A DNA stretch of 64,000 nucleotides from Fasciolopsis buskii (Eukaryota > Platyhelminthes > Trematoda > Plagiorchiida > Fasciolidae). The position numbers were made by a program, and so were the translations under genes. The stretch spans positions 1 through 64,000 of the forward strand of contig LUCM01002361.1 in assembly GCA_008360955.1 (NCBI GenBank). The letters are read 5' to 3'. The notes under the pieces are model-generated. The model was given only the letters and a program-made list of their open reading frames with translations. It ran no database searches and was not told the DNA's origin. The first letter of the stretch is position 1. Every line of letters begins with the position of its first letter. Shown in pieces: positions 47,456 through 59,601 of the stretch.

Positions 47456-49849
47456 ATTAGACAGGCTCCCAACGATTTGTTGAAACTCACTAGATGGTGT
47501 TGCACCTATCCGTCACTGGTTTGCAGGGCCACGGGCCTCTGGAGCAAGCGATCGATTCCAACTGATAGATAAGTTCCCTTCAGGTAGGTTAAGTAGGACG
47601 AAGGCTTTGGGAAGGACCTACAGTACTTATCTTCTTGTAAGCTGTTAATAGTGGGAGAATGTTTTCACCATGTGATATCAACAAATCCGAGTCGTTGATC
47701 TTGCCAAATTCATTGATCGATAATGTGGGTTGTTCACCACATTTCGGTAGTCGCACCCATGGAGGTTAACCATGCATTGCCACACTACGGTAAAAAAAAA
47801 CTAGGACACCATTCCAAATGAAAACAGGTTCAGCGAATATCCGGCATCCAGTAGGCCACAAAATGTTGGTACCCGAGTGGCGGGGAATCCGTTTGTATTG
47901 CTGTATCGAGAACTACTGAGGGGGGGCTTATTTTGAGTTCTGAGCTAAAATTTAATAGGCAATTTAGCATCCGAGGCAGACGAAGACAGCAGAGCTATAG
48001 CTTGGTGAATTCGTCTACATTAATGCTTTACCGCTTATTCACTTCGAAACGGCTACGCAGGTTATTCTTTTACCCAATTTGCAGTGGTGATTGTGTGTGC
48101 CAAAAGATTTCCGGAGGCGATCAACCTTTTATGGATTACACATTTTGAATCACTCAATACACACCGTCAATATTATGCAAGTGCATAAACGATGTATACG
48201 TCGTGTGTCTTATGAACCTAGGTAACCTGGTGATATAATGTTGGCACGAGTTTTAAAACTACAATATGGAGAAACATTACCACAGCGTCACTTTCGCAAC
48301 TGTGCTTCAGTATACACCGGGCGATGGCAGTCATAACAACCAGGCTTGCTACCGGAACACTTGGAAATGCCATGCGTCAAGTGGCTGTTAATACAGGCAG
48401 TTTTCTTGCGATTTACCTGACAGTTTAAGTGAACTACCCTTGACTTTGCACTGTACCATTTTGCACGTTATTCCAAAATTATTTTGCTTCAATTCAAGCT
48501 TTTGTGAAAATCTTTGAAATGGAATAAGAACATGCATCTCCTCAAAAAAAGATCTGCCAAGAGTACGTCTGCTTGCGAATGGGAAACTGAGACTCAGTGC
48601 TCTTTACTGCACGCATGTGTCCGAGTTGATTCACGTTTCCTATTTATGCGAACTTTAGAATGTGCCAGGTGGATAGCAGTTCCTGATAATTTTACCACAA
48701 ATTCGATTACTCGTGAAATAATTTGGGAGTTTGTATAGATCGGACTGGATGGACGTGACGCTTTCATGAAAGTTTCTCGTGTTATGTTGACAAATCGCGG
48801 CTTCGCAATGCCACATCCTAGCAACTTCATTACAAAGCGGAATGTTCAAAATCGTAAGAGCCTTTACTCGCCCGCAACCATCTGACAATTTTTTCCGGCA
48901 TATCGAACGTCAGTTACATTGGGATTTGTTGATCATCTCAGCCAATCGTTCTATTCAACCTCTGGCCCATTGATTCACCCACGATAAATCAAGACTGGAA
49001 AACGTCCTTTCGTCAGCAATAGTGAGAAACGTTCCTGGTACAGAATGCCAGGTTATAGTGTACTTCTTGTTCATGTGGCTGCTTAGCAGACGGCGATTCG
49101 ATATTTCAAGTTGGTCTGAATGATGCATTAAAAACTGAGCCATTGGTCACCGGTATTGATTGAGGAACGAGTCACTTTGTAAATCTGAGTAGCTATGGTT
49201 TCGGGGTCGAAAAATCAAGTAAAACATACATCGAAGAATTGTACTTCATTTTAGTCACCCGCACATATGTAACTAAGGCGTTTTGTACTCTAGATACCGA
49301 CTATTCCTTAAGCTGAAACTGTTCTCAGATGCAGGGTACAGCAACATGTTGAAAAATTTTAATTTCCTCCCTAACTATAAGTTATCTGTGACCAAGTTTC
49401 ACATTTTATGAACAAATCGGTGGAATTAAAATTCACTAATGAAGTAATGTTTTGGATTGAATCGTACACGATACGGTTACTTTTGAAGATGTTTGGTTTT
49501 ATTTCCATGGTCTTTCAGAATGTACTTAAGGATGGTGAAAAGTTTCCCAAAGGTCATAGACAACAAGCATGGAGGGTAGAATTTTGCCCACTGGATTCTT
49601 CATCACGAACGTTGTCCATATGATCTATGCGAAATTTTCATCGACTACAATAGTCCGACTTATCGGACCCCATTGGGAAGTAGCTACTTACAGGGAGGCT
49701 ACACGACGTAGTGAACTTAGGCGAAATTGTTGAAAACCCAAGTGTTAACTTCAAAACCATGATATCGTTGAATATTGCACAGCTTTCACAAATGTCCTAA
49801 CAATAGGGACCATGTAGCAATTCCGACGTCCTATTTGAAAGAGCATACC
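47456..49849. other. Non-coding stretch
   Basis: A weak SINE-B end near 47.65 kb; otherwise no exon or repeat was recognised. Confidence 0.5.
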
Positions 49850-50285
49850 CGAGGTGCCACTATGAATGTTCAGTCCCCACGGACAGAACAGCAGATATCC
49901 GGAGACTTTTAGTAGTTGAACACCGTTGTCTTTGTAGCATTGGTAGAATATGGTGGGATAGCTTTGTGAATAACGTTAGGGATAAGGTACTGGGTCCGAG
50001 AGTTCTGTGTTTAGAAAGGTCACTGAATCAGAATATGTAACGGTGGTTGGGACATGTTCGACGCATGCCCACCAACCGACTGTTTCGTTGCACTGTGTTA
50101 GGTAACGGTTGGACGATGGTCCTAGGGGACCAGTCGATGACATGGGAGGAAAGTATGAAAGATTAAACTATTGGACTGAGTCGTGTCAGTGCAGTTAGAC
50201 TATCGTGTTGGGGTCCACGAGATCGCTCGAAGCAATGGCTAGAGACGATAGGTGATATAGCTCAGTGTCGCAGTCAGTGACGCTC
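49850..50285 (+). mobile_element. RTE LINE C-terminal fragment
   Basis: Translation with frameshifts gives EHRCLCSIGRIWWD, RWLGHVRRMPTNRLFR (50041-50088), GLSRVSAVRL, CWGPRDRSKQWLETIGDIAQ and CRSQ near 50280. These are the conserved C-terminal blocks of RTE-clade LINE polyproteins, downstream of the reverse transcriptase. Two in-frame stops are visible. The piece is 5'-truncated, as is usual for LINEs. A Penelope-like element begins about 0.2 kb further on the same strand. Confidence 0.75.
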
Positions 50286-50449
50286 TTGCATTCGAAACCT
50301 TTCTTCTACATAGTTTTTCAGCTTACTGTTTTTAGTTGATCTTTTGTTTTTTATTTTTTATTTATCTACTGTTTATTTACGGTTTGAGTAGATGATGTTG
50401 TGGGGTAGTAACCACAAACAGAGCACGTTTGCGAAAGCTTATCTGTTGT

Positions 50450-53380
50450 CCGAAGTGAACTGAACCGAACTTCTGTGTACCGGATATCTTCTTCGATAGA
50501 TTGATGTTGTGCAAATGGGCTCACCACTTGGTCCTTTGCTTGAAGATTTCTTTGTGACAAAAATGGGAAAACAAGTACTAAGCGATGGAACTGCAGATAT
50601 GGATACTTATTGTCGGTTTGGAGATTACTTATATGGAATATATAGTCCGACTGCAAGCGGCGGTGTTTAAATTGAGAGGGTTGTTCAGCGTGAAAGTGTA
50701 GGTCGCGAGTTCAAATTCGACCACCGTCTGTCATCTTTCCCTCTTGGCAGTCATTTGTTGGCGACAGACCCGATTTTGAAATGATGTATAATGTTATTTA
50801 ATGAATAACGACAGTAAAAGATATAAGGGTGAGTGGGTGTGGTGTTAAGAAGTTCCAGTCGTACTCACGTACCAGTTCGGTTCATTATGGAATTGACAAA
50901 ATAAGGTTTCATCCCTTCACTTGACACCCATCGATCAAAAGATGAAAACGGGTTGACTGGCCGAAATATTTATAGAAGAGGGAATTGGACAGGACAGTAG
51001 ATTAGATTTTGCAACCCAACGCTGCTACTCCATAAACGAAACCTAATAAGATCCCTAGCACAAAGAACGAAGGTGAACCGTTCGTCTGTAATACTGCAAA
51101 CCCGACTGGGTCAATTGCGCAATATCTTTCGTGAAAACGGATAGCCAGACAAGATGACTGAACGATAAATGAAAGAACTTAAGCCAAAGCAAACAATGTG
51201 CCGAACCCAAAGAGGAAATATTCATCATTCCGTTTCCTAAGAGATCAAGCTAGTGAATTGCTTTCAGAGGACCTCAGAACAACTTTTCGAAAAAAGCTCA
51301 ACACCACTTAGCTCATCCGGTCATTGATAAAATGTTCAACGATCGACTGCCACTGTACAGTATATCTGCGTGTTTCCAACAACTCAGCTCATTTTGTAGA
51401 AATGGCTAAATTGTTCGTGCCTGGTCAGTACGAGGTCCCCGGTAGACATGAAAATACATTATCATAAGTTGAAAGCCCGGAAATCGATCCAGTCAAATGA
51501 AGAACGCCATATTGTGCGCTGGTCAGTCAATGACGATCGTAAACCATAATTCGAGACTGTTCGAACAGATGCGATGGCTCCGAAGTCTGCAGCTACACTT
51601 ACCTAATCACCATTTTCACCAAACCCATCCCATCTCAACGAATGTCGTGTGGTAATTTTGTTTCGACCTTGAGGATTGAACTCCCTTCCCGTTCCACTTC
51701 AGACCTGCATACAATTGCAAAACCTTCAGAATATAGTAACAGCGATATCTAATACGACATCAACTTCATAAGGAAAAGAATCGTCAGTACCGAAGGTTAG
51801 AGATTTTTACATTTGTTCTGTCGCCATGCTGTGAAGCAAAATAGACAGACATGAAATTTCCACATCACTTGGTGTAAACGTCGTAGACTCTCAGAAAAAC
51901 AAGTTTTAAATGAATTCTTAGCTTTTTCTTAAAAAACGAGGAGGACAGTTTAGTCTATTTGGTTAGTTCCGTTTGAGAAATTGTGACCTTTGTCAGAAAA
52001 TCGTCGACAAGTCAAAGAAGCTCTCAGTTTTAGTGATTTTATCTAAATGGTTCGTCGGGAAAGTATGCTTGTTTACTTGTATCGTGATAACCTAATCCAT
52101 TGGGGCTTCAAACGGTTCACACGATTTGCGAGCAGTTCGAAATGACTGCATAAGCGAGCGCAATTATCGAACTATACTCACATCTACAAAGGGGAAGATA
52201 GAGGACGTTTATTTGTACTCACACTGTGACCGGTGGACTTCCGGTGTGAGTGGTTCATTTCAGAATGGGGCCATCGGTATCTCATTATGCTAGACCACCG
52301 TGAAATTTTATGTGGCATCACTCCAGTTCCGACTGAATTCAAGCACTTTGGGCTGGCTTCTGTTTTATATGGGAATGTGTCCATCAAATTCAACGTTTTC
52401 GGTGGAAGTAATATTGGATGGACATTTCGGTTATCATAGCTGACGTTCATCGAAGTTGTGTTCCTTATTCTGAGCCATTTCAAAACTTGTTGGCGTCAAA
52501 AACTTGGAACTAATCGAAATCATTGGAGGTATTTTCATTTTGGAAAAGCCGTGATCGAGAATGGTTGTACTAAACCGAAGGTTAGAAGCCATTGTCTCTT
52601 TCTTCAACCCGATCCCAATGTCACCAGTGGGATTTCCCAGAAGTATAGTCATGTTTATTATTCTTGATCGAACGTTCTCGTGGATGTTCGTGTGTAGTTC
52701 ACAATTTAGCACGAGGTGGTCGAAAATGAAACCTGTTCTGTACTACTAGTTGAGCACAACAATGCTTTCAAATCGAATGCTGAAGCGGTCCACCCACAGG
52801 AAAGCGGCATGGAGCTGCCAGTGCACACACTTCGGAAACATCGCTCAAATAACCTACAAAAGATGTTTGGTGAGAAAGATTTACAGTAGAAGCAGAAATA
52901 TCTGTCCTCCTGATACACTAAAGGGAGAAGGATCGTTTCTTTGAGAGACACTGACAAATAACGGTTAGCCCGAAAGATTTATCGACGTGCACAGCCGGAA
53001 AAGAACCAGAAGCGATCCGATTCATAAAGCTAGAAATAAATTAGTTTACCTTAGGTTGACCTATAAGAGTGACCACCGTAAAAACGAAATGTGCTGCAAA
53101 CACAGATTTGCCTAAAGCCAAACGTCCCCAGCCGTGCCGCTTCAACTCTTCGAAGTTGGACTAATTCAACATCACATGTTGTTTACAAAATCACACGCAA
53201 ATGCGGCAGATTGAACCGACGAACTTCACAGAAGAAGTCTGAACTTATTCCAAAGAGTCTGATTACGATGATAACGCAAGTTCTTTCTGATAGCCAACGA
53301 AACCATAATCCAGGCTCATCAATAGCCAGGATCATAAAGGAGAGTAAAAACTAATTTGACCTAATAACGTCTTCGAAGTC
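50450..53380 (+). mobile_element. Penelope-like element, decayed
   Basis: Two parts of one Penelope-like element are in the right order. At about 50497-50650 is the reverse transcriptase core: stop-IDVVQMGSPLGPLLED (TAG at 50497-50499 where Gln is usual), then YCRFGDYLYG in place of the YVDD site. At about 52770-53354 come THRKAAWSCQCTHFG, YKRCLVRKIYSRSRNICPPD, ETLTNNG-stop-PERFID and LRLTYKSDH, then the GIY-YIG-type endonuclease start HVVYKITRKCGRLNRRT (near 53178-53225), where the YIG half is lost. Multiple stops and shifts are present. A SINE-A copy sits at 50655-50826. The section 50.83-52.75 kb is not recognisable and may hold further insertions. Confidence 0.75.
50655..50826 (+). repeat. 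SINE-A relic inside the Penelope-like element
   Basis: GCGGCGGTG, GAGTTCAAATTCGACCACCG and the tail CTTGGCAGTCATTTGTTGGC with TGATGTATAATG follow SINE-A in order. It immediately follows the reverse transcriptase remnant of the plus-strand Penelope-like element, so it was probably inserted into it. Confidence 0.65.
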
Positions 53381-53610
53381 GCTATCAGGCAAATGCAAAT
53401 TGAAAAAAACTAACATTCAGTAAGACGTTGTTTATCAGGTCATGTAATCCACTACTATACGCCCAAAAGATACTGACGCAATAAACGCAGCCGCCTCAAT
53501 TTCTGAGGGGGAATTTTCTGAAGTTTCGTTACCTAACAAATTCCGTTCGTCATACTATTTTTGACTTAGAATGTCTTATCGATGTGGGATTGTTTTACAT
53601 ATGAGATTGA

Positions 53611-53962
53611 AAAAAACAAGCTGGCGAACAACCTCGTTTTCAGTGATCCGTACTCATGCCATTACATCACTATATATCTCGACAAAGAACTTTCACTATA
53701 GGAAGGATTGGACTAGTCAGATACAAATATGGGTAGGGAAGGGCCTTGTGGTGTTATATGCATAACCTGAACACACAAGAACGTATTGTGTCAATTGATT
53801 TGTTGTCTAGGCTTTGCATTGGGACGGAGGGTGAGCCAGGGGAGTTGAAGCGCAATCACAAATTATTTTTGAGAACAAAGTGGAGGACTATGAAGACGGA
53901 TTGTGACAGCTTCCGCAGTGCTCAAAGGGCGATACTTTGCCAACCTGGATTGTTGACCTCTG
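53611..53962 (+). repeat. Dispersed repeat R1, short form
   Basis: Counterpart of 36610-36996 in the opposite orientation, lacking the hairpin segment. It lies between the decayed Penelope-like element and the assembly gap. Confidence 0.8.
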
Positions 53963-54005
53963 ACCTTATACAGGGTCCGGAAAGCTTGCGTCACATTCGC
54001 AGTGT

Positions 54006-54733
54006 NNNNNNNNNNNNNNNNNNNNNNNNNNNNNNNNNNNNNNNNNNNNNNNNNNNNNNNNNNNNNNNNNNNNNNNNNNNNNNNNNNNNNNNNNNNNNNN
54101 NNNNNNNNNNNNNNNNNNNNNNNNNNNNNNNNNNNNNNNNNNNNNNNNNNNNNNNNNNNNNNNNNNNNNNNNNNNNNNNNNNNNNNNNNNNNNNNNNNNN
54201 NNNNNNNNNNNNNNNNNNNNNNNNNNNNNNNNNNNNNNNNNNNNNNNNNNNNNNNNNNNNNNNNNNNNNNNNNNNNNNNNNNNNNNNNNNNNNNNNNNNN
54301 NNNNNNNNNNNNNNNNNNNNNNNNNNNNNNNNNNNNNNNNNNNNNNNNNNNNNNNNNNNNNNNNNNNNNNNNNNNNNNNNNNNNNNNNNNNNNNNNNNNN
54401 NNNNNNNNNNNNNNNNNNNNNNNNNNNNNNNNNNNNNNNNNNNNNNNNNNNNNNNNNNNNNNNNNNNNNNNNNNNNNNNNNNNNNNNNNNNNNNNNNNNN
54501 NNNNNNNNNNNNNNNNNNNNNNNNNNNNNNNNNNNNNNNNNNNNNNNNNNNNNNNNNNNNNNNNNNNNNNNNNNNNNNNNNNNNNNNNNNNNNNNNNNNN
54601 NNNNNNNNNNNNNNNNNNNNNNNNNNNNNNNNNNNNNNNNNNNNNNNNNNNNNNNNNNNNNNNNNNNNNNNNNNNNNNNNNNNNNNNNNNNNNNNNNNNN
54701 NNNNNNNNNNNNNNNNNNNNNNNNNNNNNNNNN
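54006..54733. other. Assembly gap (728 N)
   Basis: A run of undetermined bases between a dispersed repeat and a Penelope-like copy. Any reading frame across it is an artefact. Single undetermined bases also occur at 14846 and 17248. Confidence 0.99.
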
Positions 54734-54980
54734 TTGACGGCTCGAGTGGTCCACGTTCCAGCTTTGCCATGAAAATGTCAGCTAGTAGCGGACCAAGTGG
54801 GGATCCCATCGCTACGCCGTCCTTTTGACGGTAAATTTGATTATTGAATTTGAATTGGACGTTGTAGGTACAAAAGAACAATAGTTGTTTCAAGTCTGCT
54901 ATCGGAAGACTTGTGACTAAGCCATTGCTCTCGATGTAGTCACAGAGGTATTCGATTGCCTCCGTGGTCGGCGATTGACA
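54734..54980 (-). mobile_element. Penelope-like reverse transcriptase, well preserved, cut by gap
   Basis: The minus strand reads EAIEYLCDYIESNG, LKQLLFFCTYNVQFKFN, YRQKDGVAMGSPLGPLL (GVAMGSPLGP at 54789-54818) and ADIFMAKLERGPLEPS with no stop, then runs into the run of N. These are the central reverse transcriptase blocks of Penelope-like elements, and here they are intact, unlike the plus-strand copy. The YVDD site, thumb and GIY-YIG domain would lie inside the gap. The frame stays open to 55082, but beyond about 54980 it no longer resembles the family. Confidence 0.85.
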
Positions 54981-55082
54981 ACAGTAATGCGAAATGGTAA
55001 CATTTTGTAGCACTTGTCTCCTTTTCTTCTTGATGGTTTTTTCCTCCCGGCTGTTCTGGTTTGATTTGATGAAAAATAGCAC

Positions 55083-57226
55083 ACTGGTACACCAAGTTTT
55101 GCGTATCGTTCAAGGACACCGAGGCCAATCCGTGTCTGGTTCGACTAATCGCGAAAGCATGTTGCTTCGAGTTAGCAGCACACGTTTTCGGTAAACATCT
55201 GGTTACTGACTAGTATTTCAGTAGCTGGCTATGATCAAAAATGTAATGTTTAGAGCAGTGAAGAATTCAAACGGCCCGGTATCTAAACAATCATTATGGC
55301 ACCTTCACTAGTATGGGCAATTGTGAGGGAATGAGTCTAAGGAAAAAACATGATTTGGTACAACTCCTTAGGCTTCTCTGAAAGGACTGCGAGGAAGCTT
55401 CCAAAATTCCGAAGAGCGAAATCAAACACCAGTATAGCTACTCTATTCTCAAATTTGGGAACGGATTGTGAGAACATGAATACAAGGACAAACCACCGAT
55501 GCTGAAATGTTTAATCACGACATACTGGACAGGCTTTTTAATTCGGCCATTCAACTAATCGTCACCGCATTTAGTTCAACTATAATCTTCGTTTCACTCG
55601 GCGTCATGATGGCAACCGTTGTGTACCGTACAGTAACGCAATTAATTGTGATCTGTCCAAGTATTCATATGAAATCTTCCCAACTCCTTAATGTTGAACA
55701 AAACACTTCGCGGATCTATCTGGTTTAGGGAAACTAATTTTCGGGAAATTTAAAGGCCATGCCCAAGTAACACAATGCAACACTTGGGAGACTGACTGAT
55801 ACAGAAACGAATAAAGAATTGCACAGATTGGTATAAAACGTGATCCACATAGGGATAGGTGAGCACATGCAACACACGTAACTAAATCGTGCGCTTTTCA
55901 CTGTGATTTTATAAAATGAATAATATTATAGTTATTTTTTACAATAATGAAGTAGGTTTGCAGGGAATAAGCTTTAGATGGCAATGGTGTAGTGCTAAAG
56001 TATCGCATTACTGTTTGATAAGGGATTAAATGGGAGGCCACGGTTGGTCCGTGACAGGACGTAATTAATGCGCGTATTTTGCATGCACGGTCCCAAAGAG
56101 GTGCCAGCATCTGGCCCAGCGTTTCAAAATAGCATGTCCTATCGTTACTCAACTTGGATCCAATGAGAATAGCGCGGGATCTGATGCTGAATTGTGAGTC
56201 AATCGACTCCTGAATCCCCTCACCGAATTATATACAAAACAACACTCAAGAGCCGGATCCAAATTATCTAATTTCCGTTAAACATAGTCAGAAACAGACA
56301 ACGGAGGATCTGTGCCTTAAAAGAATGTTAGTTGCACGCAGATATTAACAATAATACCGGAGTTACTCATGGGTTCACACCGCTTCGAGTTGGTCCTCTA
56401 GCCAATGACTAAAAGCGAGCGGTGCAATTGCATACATTGCACACCGATGACGCAAACTTCCCCGAACTGGGCCTGGTGACTCAGCAGTCCGCAGTTGAAC
56501 TTCTTTGATACAATTCAAACCAAAACATTTGAGCCAGTATCGTTTTCGGCAATTGCTCCGTTCACCAATATGTTGACTTCTCTGACACGGCCTCAGCAAT
56601 TGTTCTAAATCATCTTGATTTACTTGGCTCTTTGTAGTGTCTGTGGTAACTGTAGCAGGTTCAGCTGTGAGTCCCTTGTCACTTCAGGGCTTAAAGGACA
56701 CAGCTGGCTTCCGCAATAGACTCATTTGAATTTCTGCCTTGTAAATAATTCCAACATGTTCCGCACAGTTTGATGTCCTCCAGTGGGCAGCTCAGGCCAC
56801 ACATTTACCAAACTTCCTCCTACCATCTACAGTAAAGCAAATCATAAGTTCTTCAGGCAATGACGGGATCAAACAGTTTCGTGTCTCTAATGGACGAAGC
56901 AACAGAACCTAATAACTCCTTCGATTTGAATTTGTCTTCAGTCTCCAAAGGCCCATCACGGGACATAAAGATTCTTCGATTCGTACTATCCAACTGCGTC
57001 ACAAAACGGAACAATCTTACAAAATGAAATATTACCGTTCTATCAGGAAAGTAATCAGATCAATAAACATCGGACGCAGTAGGCTCAATGCCATGGGTTT
57101 GTGTGCTGACGACAGACTAGAACAGCAATCAGCAGTCAGAAGTTCTGAATCAGTTATAGGAAGTTAAATTCAAAAATCAATTCAAGTCAGCTGATATCGT
57201 CGAACTCAAACGGAATTTCGCCAGTG
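55083..57226. other. Non-coding stretch
   Basis: Nothing recognised on either strand. Confidence 0.5.
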
Positions 57227-57289
57227 TCAGAGATTGAAAATCTTCGCTGAAACGGAAAAAGTCGTCGAGCTTTTCAATCTTATAGACGG
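57227..57289 (-). CDS. Possible short terminal exon of the same gene model
   Basis: TTTTCTTTTAG is a strong pyrimidine-rich acceptor followed by 20 codons and TGA in the phase required by the exon ending at 57393. Another frame stays open longer (VYKIEKLDDFFRFSEDF) but needs a different upstream phase. The choice between the two is open. Confidence 0.22.
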   Translation of the reverse strand, partial: PSIRLKSSTTFSVSAKIFNL

Positions 57290-57392
57290 CTAAAAGAAAA
57301 TGTAACGAATTAATCCTAAAAAAACACGTGGTTCTGACTGGCTGTTGGTGACTGGAGCAAAAAAGTTGCGCGGTTTTTCTCTTTTCACTTAC

Positions 57393-57557
57393 GTTTACAC
57401 TATTCAGTTGTTGTCTAACTCTTGGACACCCATGACCGGTGGAGGATGGCCCTATTATTCTGGTTCTTAAATGAGAGGAATTACGCATACCAACAACGCT
57501 GTTATTAACTTTATACCATTCACAATAAAAAGGCACACCAAAGTTTCGCTCAACGAC
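57393..57557 (-). CDS. Candidate exon following 57696-57923
   Basis: ATATGTGCAG precedes exactly 55 open codons ending at AAC|GTAAGT, a consensus donor, in phase 0 at both ends. The product begins VVERNFGVPFYCEWYKVNNS and ends RQQLNSVN. No family is recognised. It is phase-compatible with the exon upstream and with a short terminal exon at 57227-57289 that would add about 20 residues before TGA. It could be a chance open stretch. Confidence 0.33.
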
Positions 57558-57695
57558 CTGCACATATTACCTTTGTAGTGGTGTCGATTTGCTGGAGAAA
57601 AACAATTAGTTTCGGATATCATATTCTAAAAGACCTGTTTTTAAGCTTGCTATCATTTGTGGGGAATCTGATTGGTTGCGCTTGTTTTATCGTAC

Positions 57696-57923
57696 ACGAG
57701 ATTTGTACGTTTCTGCTCTTGCTATGCGTTTCGAGAGAATTCGCTTTCGAATAGCTTCAACCAATCGGGATCTCTCTGCTGTGCACCGCCGTATTGGTGC
57801 AATTTCGGCACCACGTAACATACAATACATTTCTCGCATATGGTTTTTGATTCGCATCTTCTCTGTTATATCGACTGGAGGGGCTTTGACAACCGCGGCT
57901 TTAGAATCGACGTTTCCTAAACC
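57696..57923 (-). CDS. Candidate exon of an unrecognised basic helical protein
   Basis: CCCTTGCAG precedes 76 open codons in phase 0 ending at CGT|GTACGA. The product begins GLGNVDSKAAVVKAPPVDIT and continues with charged, helix-prone sequence rich in Arg, Lys and Glu (RIKNHMREMY, ERSRLVEAIRKRILSKR). I do not recognise the family. The next possible exon (57393-57557) is also phase 0 at both ends, and the intron between would be 138 bases. The opposite strand is also open here, but its product has no coding character. No start exon was assigned. Coding is inferred from splice sites and composition only. Confidence 0.37.
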
Positions 57924-58704
57924 CTGCAAGGGTTTAAAAAGCCAGATTTATAAAAACCACTGAATAAGTTCCTTAACAAATTGCTTTCCGTAGTTCTCCT
58001 TAGAGGCGATCTTCACTATCAACTCAGTGAGAAAATCCAAAAGAGCAGGAGAAAGAGAAACCGAACTGACAAGCGCCACTTCTCGTGATGAACTCGGATG
58101 AAGGAGAGCTATAACCACGAACTTGCCTTCGGCTGTTTGTTGTTCACACTACCTCGAGACATCTTAAGATCAATCAAAACCTCCTTCGGACCTTGTTCGG
58201 CTGTGCTGTTCGCTTCAGACGGAACGTAACTAACGCGGCTAATCGAACGACTGAAATCAGGTCGGTAATCGCATTTCACTGGAATAATCATTCACACAGT
58301 ACTGGATGTCCACCTTCGTAATTAGCGCTCGAGAGCGACGCCCATAGAGCTTGCTTAAAGAGCATTTTTCCGGTAAGCGGAAGGTTGCCCATTCGATTCC
58401 GGCTCCTGGCGTTCACTTGTATCTGTGCAATGTGTAAGTGCACCAACAAATTTATACGGAATCTGCTTTTTCCGTGATACCTCAAAGCAGCTGGAAAATT
58501 ATCCTTTTCTTTTTATCCATTATGAAAACTTGCTGTGTATATACATATACATACTGTGATCACACTAACACGAGAAACAGCGGTCTCAACAGCGAATTCT
58601 AGATATTCACTCGTACTCGGAACTTTTAATGCCCTTGTCATCTCAATAAACTGCGCGGGATCTGAGCGAACATTGGGAGCAGATCAAGAAAACTCCGCAC
58701 TCAC

Positions 58705-58858
58705 CAACAACTGACATGCAGGACTCCAGACCGTGTAATCCCCACAAGCGACGGATATCCTCGACCTCAGTTACTCTGTTGGATGCTTGCAGACCCGTTC
58801 TCAAAATGTTACGCACGATGGGACGCGTAAAGCCCTGAGTAGTCAACTGACCAACAGG
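58705..58858 (-). CDS. Candidate exon of an unrecognised protein
   Basis: CGTTTCTCAG precedes 51 open codons plus one base, ending at GTTG|GTGAGT, a near-perfect donor. The product begins PVGQLTTQGFTRPIVRNILR and continues VEDIRRLWGLHGLESCMSVV. I do not recognise it. A possible next exon begins at 58422 after TTGCACAG, but in the required phase it meets a stop after about 22 codons. Whether this exon belongs with those at 57.2-57.9 kb is unknown. Confidence 0.35.
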
Positions 58859-59601
58859 CTGAGAAACGATCGGGAGTAATGGTGGATAGGGAAGTGAGAG
58901 GAAGTGGAAAGGGGTGCAGCTATCGGCAATAGTCTCCGTCTTTACTGACTGATTAGGACTACTGGTACGCGGAACGCGGGTGTAAGAGAGGTGATTGAAG
59001 AATCCGACGGTTCAGTGCTTCACTCTCAGTAGCGTCGGGTAGCATGTCAGGCAGAACACTTCAGGTGGTAGTTTAGTTGTCCCACAATCACAATGGACTT
59101 TCTATTTATGCCCGCAAGTGAAATAATGTATGTAGATGACAGTTTTGCATCGGAAATGGAGGTGCTCAGGGAAATAAGTTTTCTTAAAAGGCAGATTGGG
59201 TTTCTCCGTTGTTCTTCAATCACGTTGATGAGGAGTTATGATCGGAGTTAAGAAAACTTCTGGGATGAATCTGGGCAGGGTAATAGAAGCCTGGGAACTG
59301 GCGTGAGTCGTTGACTTTACCGATCAGCGGGAAAGGTGACAGTTTCGTGTGGAAATCACACAAGAACTTGCTTGGTAAACATCGCATCGAAACGCCCCAT
59401 GCGCATTATCATCCGCTGCCTACCGAGTAACCGCAAAAGGTGCATGCATGAAAACCGACCGGCTTCCGCCTCTTTAGATGCCTTGACCAAATCCTCACTT
59501 TAGGACAAATTCTGAAACATAGACAGTGTTCTGTGGACCAACGATATCTTTCTTTCTTGATTTGAAAGCTTTGAACTAAGTCGATTATCTCTTATCGAAG
59601 G

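Noticed and set aside
53746..54828. Frames of more than 250 codons on both strands around 54 kb
   Set aside because: They are open only because of 728 undetermined bases. The real content is the Penelope-like segment at 54734-54980 and repeat R1.
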